Shown here: in pieces, positions 1 to 5,158 of the stretch | Layout of the letters: each line of letters begins with the position of its first letter | How positions within the stretch are numbered: position 1 is the stretch's first letter | Source: Planctomycetota bacterium | Lineage (GTDB): Bacteria > Planctomycetota > Phycisphaerae > WQYP01 | Length of the DNA stretch: 5,405 bases | Direction: 5' to 3' | Assembly (NCBI GenBank): GCA_021805585.1 | Contig: JAJZEY010000411.1 | Location: 1-5,405 of the forward strand | Notes under the pieces: generated by a model | Database searches by the model: none | What the model saw: the letters and a program-made list of their open reading frames with translations, nothing else | What the model was told of the DNA's origin: nothing | Translations under genes and position numbers: made by a program

Positions 1-95
1 CAAATGTCAAGCCACAAATACAAATATTTTAATTTCTATTTTGCCTTGAATCACATGCGGCATTGGCGTCGCGCCCGCTTTCCCTGAGCCTCGGC
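1..95 (-). promoter_or_regulatory. Possible leftward promoter fragment (-35 and AT-rich upstream element) at the window edge
   Basis: This is the non-coding stretch after the stop of the leftward flavoprotein gene. On the minus strand a perfect TTGACA lies at 5-10, preceded by an A/T-rich tract at about 15-45 that resembles an UP element. A -10 box 17 bp further on would lie outside the window, so only half a promoter can be seen; it would serve a leftward gene beyond the left edge. CAAAT occurs three times on the plus strand (1-5, 15-19, 21-25). Between 65 and 75 there is a 4-bp hairpin (GGCG/CGCC), but no T-run follows it, so I do not call a terminator for the upstream genes. Confidence 0.25.
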
Positions 96-1343
96 CTATT
101 GCTTTGCACGCAGCCGCCCCATTTCAAATCCGGGGGCTGGGCAATGGCTGCGGGCATTATCGGAAGTCAGCCGTTCCGTTAAGCCCGCCAGCATCGCGAG
201 AGTCTGGTCAATTACCGCGGAGGGACTGGACCAGACAAAAAAGAAATGACTTTCCCGGGCGCGCCGCTGGGCCGCATGGTGCAGCGAAAGGCCCCGGCCC
301 TTCGCCAGTTCCAGTGCGGCCAGGGCCGCCTGACCGCACACCACGTTGGCCGCCGCCCGCAGACTTGTCTTATCCGGTGCGGCGGTTGGCTGCAAATCCG
401 CTTCCACGGCCAGAGAGGTTGAATCAGGACCTGCACTGTGGCGGCCCGTGCCGACGGCGTAAACCGTGGCACGCAGTTCGCCAAGCCGTCGGCGCAATTC
501 ATCCACAGCCCGTCGGCTTTCCGCCGATCGGCCCACCGCAAGTTCACTGGCCATAGCCAGCGCACCGCCCGCCACGCCCAGCGGCAGAATGCAGGTATTG
601 AGACTGAAACGCTTTTGTCTTTGGCGAACGGAAAGCACATTCGCGGCCGGGCCGGCCAGAATTTCCCCATCCAGAACCCGCACGCTCTTGAGCCGAACGC
701 GCGCGGTGCCTGTGGCATTAAGGGTGGAAAGTTTATCCGCCGGCAAAACGGTAACGCCGCGCCGCCGGGTGGAAAGCAGAAACAGCAATTGCCCGCCGGA
801 TATTCCCATTGATTTGCAATTATTATCCGCAAGAGTCGCCCCGGCCACGATCCAGTCCGCATGATGCGCGCCGGTCGCCCAGGGGATAACCCCGGAAATA
901 ATCCAGCCGCCGGAGCATTGTCGGGCCGTGACACGCGGTAAATCATGCTGGCCGGAGGTGGTCAGTTGGGCAATGCCGATGGTGAGGAAAACTCGGTTGG
1001 CGGCGGCCTGCCGCAGCAGCTTTTCGGCCAGGGCATTTCCGGGAACACAGGCAAGAAATTCCAGTGCCGCATCCCGCTGTGTGAGGATCAGCGCCGATGC
1101 CAGGCAGACCGCAGCAAGCTGTTCATAACGCTGATGCAAAGCCAAGGCACCAAGCGGACGCCCGCCGAAGCGGCGCGGAATCGACCAGCCCAAGGCACCG
1201 GCGGCATGCAGGATGCGGATATTCGCGGTGGGCCAGCGCCCCACGCGGTCGATGCGGCAGGCACCGTGTTGAATTTCTTTGAGCGCCTGAGTCCAAGCGG
1301 CACGAGGCCGCAAAGGCACAACAATGGCATTACGATTACCCAT
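96..1343 (-). CDS. Acyl-CoA dehydrogenase-fold flavoprotein lacking the usual catalytic glutamate
   Basis: The product is 415 residues, close to the roughly 380-400 of acyl-CoA dehydrogenases (ACADs), and the family layout is visible. An N-terminal helical domain (about 40-115) has LGWSIPRRFGG, matching the usual GxxVPxxxGG. The central beta domain (about 118-235) has GGWIISG at 145-151, ATGAHHADWIV at 156-166 and a TG-V-L--V-VLDGEIL strand pair. The C-terminal helical bundle starts at LPLGVAGGALAMA (253-265). Near 345-385 the usual GG-G loop and YEGT-type segment with the catalytic Glu are replaced by GRGLSLHHAAQRRARE and FFFVWSSPSAV. ACADs remove alpha,beta hydrogens from acyl-CoA with FAD; related flavin monooxygenases and other family members lack that Glu, so the reaction here is unknown. 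I chose ATG 1343 because upstream codons overlap the transporter gene and have no ACAD similarity. No clear Shine-Dalgarno sequence is seen, so translation may be coupled to the upstream gene 37 bp away. Confidence 0.8.
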   Translation of the reverse strand: MGNRNAIVVPLRPRAAWTQALKEIQHGACRIDRVGRWPTANIRILHAAGALGWSIPRRFGGRPLGALALHQRYEQLAAVCLASALILTQRDAALEFLACVPGNALAEKLLRQAAANRVFLTIGIAQLTTSGQHDLPRVTARQCSGGWIISGVIPWATGAHHADWIVAGATLADNNCKSMGISGGQLLFLLSTRRRGVTVLPADKLSTLNATGTARVRLKSVRVLDGEILAGPAANVLSVRQRQKRFSLNTCILPLGVAGGALAMASELAVGRSAESRRAVDELRRRLGELRATVYAVGTGRHSAGPDSTSLAVEADLQPTAAPDKTSLRAAANVVCGQAALAALELAKGRGLSLHHAAQRRARESHFFFVWSSPSAVIDQTLAMLAGLTERLTSDNARSHCPAPGFEMGRLRAKQ

Positions 1344-1381
1344 GGCCTGATTGTAGGCCGACCCGCCCGGAAAGATAAGTG

Positions 1382-2740
1382 TCAGAAAAAAATCCCCGCC
1401 AGCCCGGCATAAACACCCACGACCGATGTAAGCACGACAATGCCCCCCACCACCCAGGCGTACGGGCCTTTGAGTCGCCATGGTTCCGGAATTGCCTTGA
1501 TTGCCAGCATAAACAAGAAGCCAAGAACCACCGGCAGCAACAGCGCGTTCATGACCTCCACACCGACCGATAATTTAACCAGGTTAATCCCGGAAAGAAC
1601 GATGCCCGCGCCAAAAAGCAGGCTAAGAGTGTAGACCACATAAAACCAGGGCGCTTCAAAAGGATGGTGCGCCAGCGAACGCTTGTACCCGGTCACTTCG
1701 CCCAGCCCCCAAGCCGCGGTTAAAGATACCACAATCGTGGCGACCAGCGCCGCGCCCAGCATTCCCATTGCAAACACGACACGTCCCCAGTAGGAACCGA
1801 TAAGCGGGGTTAAAGCTTTGGCAATTTCCTGAACGGAATTCAACGGCGTTTGCGGATTGGTCCTGCCGATGGTTGCGGCGGTAAGAATCAGAATTGAGGC
1901 CATGATAATTTGCGTGACAAACGCGCCCAGCAGCGTATCCCAGCGCGCCGGGCGGATATGCCGGATGGAAAGACCTTTGTCTATTACCGCCGACTGCTGA
2001 TAAAAAACCATCCAGGGCATTATGACGGCACCAACATTTCCGGCAACCAGAAATAAAAAGTCTTTATTTGCCAGCGGCATGCGAATGGAATCCGCAAGCA
2101 TCGCGTGAGGGTCCGGGCGGGCCACAACGGCCACGGCGATAAACGCGAATTCAAACAAACCAATCAGAAGCGCCACAATTTCCACCTGCCGGTAGCTGCC
2201 GGTCGCCACCACCACAACCAGAAATAGAATCGTTCCGCCAATACTGGCCCACTGGGGCACGCCAAACAGGAGACCGACTCCGGAAATTCCGGCGAATTCC
2301 GTCATTAACGCGCCCAGGCAGGACACCACCAGGGTGCCCACGGAAATCCACGCCCAGAATGCGCCGAATCGCTCCTTAATCAGCTCTCCGTGGCCGCGCT
2401 GAGTTGCCAGACCAAGGCGTACGGTCAGTTCCTGCACCACATACAGAATGGGAATTAAAATAACCTGAAACGGGAGAAGTTTATAGGCAAATTGCGCCCC
2501 ACTTTGCGCAGCGGTAATGGCGCTGCCTGCGTCGGTGTCCGCCAGCATGACCACCAGCCCCGGCCCCATGACCAGCAACATCAGCTTCCACAGCGGCACC
2601 GGATTTGGCGCGGTCCGCGGCGTGCCGACAGCTTCATCCGATTTTGCCCCGCACGCCACCTGTGGATTATCTTTGGATTTCAGGCCTTGCGACCCATCGA
2701 ACGTGGAACTTCTGGTGCGACGGTTAACCGGGGAACGCAT
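1382..2740 (-). CDS. Divergent Nramp-family (SLC11-like) metal ion transporter
   Basis: A 452-residue inner-membrane protein with about 11 hydrophobic segments (roughly 53-75, 86-109, 127-150, 164-180, 184-207, 228-250, 268-292, 315-345, 365-386, 392-416, 428-449), the Nramp core number. Nramp proteins import divalent metals, usually Mn2+ or Fe2+, with protons. TM1 reads GPGLVVMLADTDAGS then AQSGAQFAYKLL, which lines up with the canonical GPG...DPGN...AGAQFGYKLL. TM6 reads GAVIMPWMVFYQQSA against the canonical GA-VMPHNLYLHSA. So the metal-site Asp (D70) and Met (M241) are kept, while Pro, Asn and His of DPGN and MPH become Ala, Ser and Trp. Residues 1-50 form a polar extension of unknown role. 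The start is fixed by AAGGA 10 bases before the ATG. A promoter and a Fur-like palindrome lie upstream. It is probably co-transcribed with the downstream flavoprotein gene. The family is certain; the substrate is not, since some Nramp relatives with altered sites carry Mg2+ or other ions. Confidence 0.92.
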   Translation of the reverse strand: MRSPVNRRTRSSTFDGSQGLKSKDNPQVACGAKSDEAVGTPRTAPNPVPLWKLMLLVMGPGLVVMLADTDAGSAITAAQSGAQFAYKLLPFQVILIPILYVVQELTVRLGLATQRGHGELIKERFGAFWAWISVGTLVVSCLGALMTEFAGISGVGLLFGVPQWASIGGTILFLVVVVATGSYRQVEIVALLIGLFEFAFIAVAVVARPDPHAMLADSIRMPLANKDFLFLVAGNVGAVIMPWMVFYQQSAVIDKGLSIRHIRPARWDTLLGAFVTQIIMASILILTAATIGRTNPQTPLNSVQEIAKALTPLIGSYWGRVVFAMGMLGAALVATIVVSLTAAWGLGEVTGYKRSLAHHPFEAPWFYVVYTLSLLFGAGIVLSGINLVKLSVGVEVMNALLLPVVLGFLFMLAIKAIPEPWRLKGPYAWVVGGIVVLTSVVGVYAGLAGIFF

Positions 2741-2750
2741 GAATCAACTG

Positions 2751-2755
2751 TCCTT
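2751..2755 (-). promoter_or_regulatory. Shine-Dalgarno site of the Nramp-family gene
   Basis: AAGGA on the minus strand, 10 bases before ATG 2740. It supports the long N-terminus (50 polar residues before TM1) over the internal Met codons at residues 54 and 58. Confidence 0.7.
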
Positions 2756-2827
2756 ACCTTGCCGACCGCTTATCTTACCGAACAGAATGCCCACGCCCGA
2801 ATGGCGCCAATGGCCCGCAGCAAAAAC

Positions 2828-2856
2828 ACTATAAGTCCATTGAGACTCAGTTTCAA
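2828..2856 (-). promoter_or_regulatory. Sigma70-type promoter of the Nramp-family transcription unit
   Basis: On the minus strand TTGAAA (2851-2856) and TATAGT (2828-2833) are separated by 17 bp; each hexamer matches the consensus at five of six positions. The start site would be near 2821, giving a leader of about 80 nt with the AAGGA site near its end. The leader shows no recognisable Mn2+ (yybP-ykoY) or Mg2+ riboswitch core. Upstream of the -35 the DNA is A/T-rich and could act as an UP element. Found by eye only. Confidence 0.55.
2840..2856. promoter_or_regulatory. Near-palindromic operator, Fur-family-like 7-1-7 layout
   Basis: TTGAGACTCAGTTTCAA is a 17-bp inverted repeat with seven of eight arm pairs matching around a central C. 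The inner 15 bp, TGAGACT-C-AGTTTCA, has the 7-1-7 form of Fur-family boxes and matches the Fur consensus (TGATAAT-N-ATTATCA) at 10 of 14 arm positions. It covers the -35 and part of the spacer of the transporter promoter, where a repressor would block RNA polymerase. Control by a Fur, Mur, Zur or PerR-type regulator is inference; no regulator gene is in the window. Confidence 0.4.
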
Positions 2857-2880
2857 TTAAAAATGCCATCACTTTTAATT
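2855..2880. repeat. AT-rich inverted repeat between the divergent promoters
   Basis: Perfect 8-bp arms AATTAAAA (2855-2862) and TTTTAATT (2873-2880) around a 10-bp spacer. It lies just upstream of the transporter -35, where an UP element or a second regulator site would be, and upstream of the rightward promoter. A/T-rich arms of this size can arise by chance, so a function is only a possibility. Confidence 0.3.
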
Positions 2881-2904
2881 TTTCGCGTAGACGACATTAT
2901 CGCC

Positions 2905-2936
2905 TTGTTTTTTATCATTCTCCCATCCACTATAAT
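2905..2936 (+). promoter_or_regulatory. Promoter for the rightward ferredoxin gene, giving a possible leaderless mRNA
   Basis: A perfect TATAAT lies at 2931-2936. The -35 is weak: TTGTTT at 2905-2910 leaves a 20-bp spacer, and GTTTTT at 2907-2912 leaves 18. A start site about 6-8 bp after the -10 would fall at 2942-2944, only 2-4 bases before ATG 2946. No Shine-Dalgarno sequence precedes that ATG, so the mRNA would be leaderless or nearly so. Confidence 0.45.
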
Positions 2937-2945
2937 CATACGCCT

Positions 2946-3659
2946 ATGGATCAGAATTCCACACCCGCAACGCCCCAACCCGCCGATTCGCCCCAGGATC
3001 CCGGCCGCCGCGATTTTTTCGCCAAGGCCTTCCGCGATGCCTTAAACCCCCTGGCCCATCTGGTGGAACGCCGTGTGGAACCGATGACCAGCGCTCTGCA
3101 GGGCAAATTCCCACAATCGTTTTCTGATGATATGGATGAGGTTACTCCCCCGCCTTATCAGCCCGAACCGACCGTTTTTCTGCGTCCGCCGGGGGCTAAA
3201 CCGGGTGACGAATTCGAGACGCTATGCTCCCGCTGCGGGCAGTGTTCCGCGGCTTGTCCGGTCAAGTGCATCCAACTGGATAGCACCAATCAAGTCGGCG
3301 ATGGATTTCCGTACATTGTGCCGGCATTGGCACCCTGCGTGGTATGCGATGAACAGGCCTGTATGAAAATATGCCCCAGCGGCGCCCTGACACTGGTGGA
3401 TAAATTTCATATCCGCATGGGGCTGGCCATTGTCACCCATGAATCATGCCTGCGCTACCACGGCGAGGATTGCCGCCTTTGCCTGGAAAGCTGCCCCCTG
3501 GGCGAACAGGCCATTGTGGTCAGTGACACCACCGGGCGGGTGCTGGTGAAACCGAGCGGATGCGTCGGCTGTGGCATGTGCGAACAGGCCTGCCCGACCC
3601 AGCCGGCTTCCATTCAGATTCAACCCGCCAAGCCCGATCCGGAAATTTTTGATGACTAG
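2946..3659 (+). CDS. MauM/NapG-like ferredoxin-type protein with four 4Fe-4S clusters
   Basis: A 237-residue electron-transfer protein with 17 cysteines, 16 of them in four 4Fe-4S motifs: C94-x2-C97-x2-C100-x3-C104; C131-x2-C134-x4-C139-x3-C143; C168-x7-C176-x2-C179-x3-C183; and C206-x2-C209-x2-C212-x3-C216. The unequal spacing of the second and third sets, LRPPGA-PGDEF before the first and MGLAIV before the third are typical of the MauM/NapG family, which passes electrons to periplasmic oxidoreductases together with a membrane NapH/MauN partner. No such partner is in this window. The N-terminus has GRRDFFAKAFRDAL, which recalls a Tat signal (RRxFLK) but is followed by a charged amphipathic stretch (DALNPLAHLVERR) instead of a hydrophobic core, so cytoplasmic or membrane-surface location is more likely. 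ATG 2946 is the only Met, GTG or TTG start in the frame before RRDFF. The gene is first in a rightward set, 45 bp before the lactonase. The partner is unknown. Confidence 0.88.
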   Translation: MDQNSTPATPQPADSPQDPGRRDFFAKAFRDALNPLAHLVERRVEPMTSALQGKFPQSFSDDMDEVTPPPYQPEPTVFLRPPGAKPGDEFETLCSRCGQCSAACPVKCIQLDSTNQVGDGFPYIVPALAPCVVCDEQACMKICPSGALTLVDKFHIRMGLAIVTHESCLRYHGEDCRLCLESCPLGEQAIVVSDTTGRVLVKPSGCVGCGMCEQACPTQPASIQIQPAKPDPEIFDD

Positions 3660-3690
3660 CCACGCTTGCCTGGAAAATATATCCGCCGCA

Positions 3691-3696
3691 AAAGGA
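3691..3696 (+). promoter_or_regulatory. Shine-Dalgarno site fixing the lactonase start
   Basis: AAAGGA sits 8 bases before ATG 3705. It decides for the start MIDAHHHFW, the usual beginning of this family, and against a TTG at 3666 that would add 13 basic residues. Confidence 0.75.
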
Positions 3697-3704
3697 CTTC
3701 TTTA

Positions 3705-4529
3705 ATGATTGATGCACACCATCATTTCTGGCAATACAGGGAGGCCGATTACCCCTGGATGAATGAATCGCTGGCCACACTGCGGCGCGATTACCTCCCC
3801 GATCACCTGAAGACAGAACTTGACGCAGCGGGCATTTCAGGCGTGGTCAGTGTTCAGGCGAGGCAAATACTGGAAGAAACGAATTTTTTGCTGAACCTCG
3901 CCGCACAGAATCCTTTTGTTCGCGGCGTAGTCGGGTGGGTGCCATTGATTGACAGGGATGTCGGCGGAATTCTTGAACAATATGCCGCCAATGCCCGGCT
4001 TAAAGGCGTGCGCCACGTACTGCACGATGAAGCCGACGACGGCTATATGCTGCGTGCCGATTTTAACGCGGGCCTTAGCTGCCTGGCTACGCTGGGCCTG
4101 CGCTACGACCTGCTTATTTTCGCGCGCCACCTGCCTGTGGGCATTCAACTCGTGGACCGGCATCCGCGGCAGATTTTCATTCTTGACCATATTGCCAAGC
4201 CCAACATAAAACAGGCTCGACTTGAGCCGTGGCGAACCGATTTACGAAATCTTGCCCATCGGCCGAACGTCTATTGCAAGCTCTCCGGAATGGTGACTGA
4301 AGCTGATTGGGCGGGCTGGTCGGAAAAATTCCTGCAGCCTTACGTGGATACCGTATTGGAAGCCTTCGGCCCGCAACGGATCATGTTCGGTTCCGACTGG
4401 CCGGTGTGTGCGGTCGCGGGGGGATATCAGCGGTGGTTTAATGCGCTGCGATCTCTTACCGCCCGGCTTACCGCCGACGAGCAAGAATGGATTTACGAAA
4501 GAACCGCAACCCAAGCCTATCGGCTATAA
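3705..4529 (+). CDS. Amidohydrolase of the COG3618 type (L-fuconolactonase/L-rhamnonolactonase-like)
   Basis: A 274-residue predicted cytoplasmic TIM-barrel hydrolase of the amidohydrolase-2 family. Visible landmarks are IDAHHHFWQ at 2-10 (His5 and His7, the HxH on strand 1), VVSVQARQ at 47-54, VGWVPL at 76-81, KGVRHVLHDE at 100-109, YDLLI at 134-138, LDHIAKP at 160-166 (His162), CKLSGMVTEADW at 191-202 and FGSDWPVC at 228-235 (Asp231, the strand-8 catalytic Asp). This set is typical of COG3618, whose known members open L-fucono-, L-rhamnono- or 2-pyrone-4,6-dicarboxylate-type lactones. Length is normal for the family and nothing is missing. It lies 45 bp after the ferredoxin gene, with its own Shine-Dalgarno. 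No fucose or rhamnose dehydrogenase, dehydratase or sugar transporter is adjacent, so the exact lactone cannot be named. Confidence 0.88.
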   Translation: MIDAHHHFWQYREADYPWMNESLATLRRDYLPDHLKTELDAAGISGVVSVQARQILEETNFLLNLAAQNPFVRGVVGWVPLIDRDVGGILEQYAANARLKGVRHVLHDEADDGYMLRADFNAGLSCLATLGLRYDLLIFARHLPVGIQLVDRHPRQIFILDHIAKPNIKQARLEPWRTDLRNLAHRPNVYCKLSGMVTEADWAGWSEKFLQPYVDTVLEAFGPQRIMFGSDWPVCAVAGGYQRWFNALRSLTARLTADEQEWIYERTATQAYRL

Positions 4530-4540
4530 TAAAGCCTGGT

Positions 4541-4607
4541 TCCGGAAGGGCGGCAGCGCAGCGTGGGCAATGCCCCACCGGCCGCACGGATAAACAAACG
4601 GGTTTTT
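4541..4607 (+). other. Intergenic fold-back segment between lactonase and lipoprotein genes
   Basis: The 95-bp gap holds nested inverted repeats: GCGGC (4550-4554) with GCCGC (4581-4585), and inside it GTGGG (4563-4567) with CCCAC (4574-4578) around the loop CAATGC. A five-T run (4603-4607) comes 17 bases after the outer arm, too far for an ordinary intrinsic terminator. GTGGGCAATGCCCCAC resembles GGGCAATGCCC-type sequences found as dispersed intergenic repeats in some bacteria, but only one copy is in this window. It could be an mRNA-stabilising hairpin or a partial attenuator. Confidence 0.3.
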
Positions 4608-4613
4608 AAACAC

Positions 4614-4618
4614 AGGAG
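4614..4618 (+). promoter_or_regulatory. Shine-Dalgarno site of the lipoprotein gene
   Basis: AGGAG, 6 bases before ATG 4625, is the strongest ribosome-binding site in the window and sets the start just before the signal peptide. Confidence 0.8.
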
Positions 4619-4624
4619 ACGACC

Positions 4625-5143
4625 ATGACAAGACCGATTTCCATGACGCTTGGCGCTATGCTTCTTGCAGCCGCCGGATGCCTTCTGGCAGGCTGTTCCA
4701 GCGGATCACCGCGGACACTTCTGGCCCCCGGACTTAATCCGCCGGTGGCCGATGTTCCAATTCCGGATGGCTTTCATATTCAGCTAAGCCATTCGTCTTT
4801 CACGCTTATTCCCGGATCAAATCTGCGGCTGGTGAATCAGGTGTACAAAGGTTCCGACCCGCGGCTTTCCGTGGCACGGTTTTATAGCCATTACATGCCC
4901 ACCGACGGTTGGGCGCTGCAACAGGAAACACAGGGGCCCGCGGGTATTGTGGAATCCTTCAGCAAGCCACCGGAAAGCTGCACCGTTACAATCAAACACA
5001 GTTGGTTTCACACTTATGTGTATCTGGTTATTGCGCCAACCAGTTCAACGGCCGGCGACGGTGCGGCCAACACACTAAGCCCGTTGGGCAGTCCGAGTCC
5101 CAATGCGGCCCCAGCCACCGCGCCGGCGACCACCATGCCGTAA
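4625..5143 (+). CDS. Small secreted lipoprotein of unknown function
   Basis: A 172-residue protein with a clear lipoprotein signal peptide: a short basic N-terminus (MTR), a hydrophobic core (LGAMLLAAAGCLL) and the lipobox L21-A22-G23-C24. Cleavage would leave lipidated Cys24 followed by Ser, which by the usual rule favours the outer membrane. The mature part has a compact domain at about 42-137: VPIPDGFHIQL, a strand pair with LRLVNQVYKGSD, a helix LSVARFYSHYMPTDGW (81-96), and strands ending in ESCTVTIKHS and YVYLVIAP. The order tyrosine-strand, FYxxxMPxxGW helix, then C-terminal strands recurs in uncharacterised envelope lipoproteins. Residues 139-172 are a low-complexity tail rich in Ala, Pro, Ser and Thr, probably disordered. 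It lies 95 bp after the lactonase and 15 bp before the methyltransferase, so it is likely co-expressed with the latter. I do not recognise a named family or function. Confidence 0.82.
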   Translation: MTRPISMTLGAMLLAAAGCLLAGCSSGSPRTLLAPGLNPPVADVPIPDGFHIQLSHSSFTLIPGSNLRLVNQVYKGSDPRLSVARFYSHYMPTDGWALQQETQGPAGIVESFSKPPESCTVTIKHSWFHTYVYLVIAPTSSTAGDGAANTLSPLGSPSPNAAPATAPATTMP

Positions 5144-5158
5144 ACCGTCTGGTGCAAT

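Noticed and set aside
104..946. Open frames on both strands inside the flavoprotein gene (for example 104-556 plus and 212-946 minus)
   Set aside because: They are rich in Arg, Pro and Gly with no domain pattern, while the chosen frame shows clear acyl-CoA dehydrogenase motifs. They are shadow frames.
1344..1481. Upstream extension of the flavoprotein gene to ATG 1481, overlapping the transporter gene
   Set aside because: The added 46 residues are a shadow of the transporter C-terminus, are Gly/Arg/Cys-rich and match nothing in the family. ATG 1343 gives normal length.
2741..2821. Metal riboswitch (yybP-ykoY or M-box type) in the transporter leader
   Set aside because: The roughly 80-nt leader lacks the conserved cores of these riboswitches and is short for them. 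A protein operator is better supported.
2863..3045. Small hydrophobic open frame beginning before the ferredoxin gene
   Set aside because: It has no Shine-Dalgarno, runs through the predicted promoter and overlaps the ferredoxin gene in another frame, where it becomes Pro/Arg-rich. Its hydrophobic look comes from A/T-rich non-coding DNA.
3006..3050. Twin-arginine export signal at the ferredoxin N-terminus
   Set aside because: RRDFFAK resembles the motif, but no hydrophobic core follows. Charged residues come within five positions, so export is not supported.
3666..3704. TTG start at 3666 for the lactonase
   Set aside because: It adds 13 basic residues absent from the family. AAAGGA at 3691-3696 and the usual MIDAHHHFW start favour ATG 3705.
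4541..4607. Rho-independent terminator after the lactonase gene
   Set aside because: The hairpin arms are short and the T-run is 17 bases away from the outer stem, so the classical stem-plus-U-tract form is missing.
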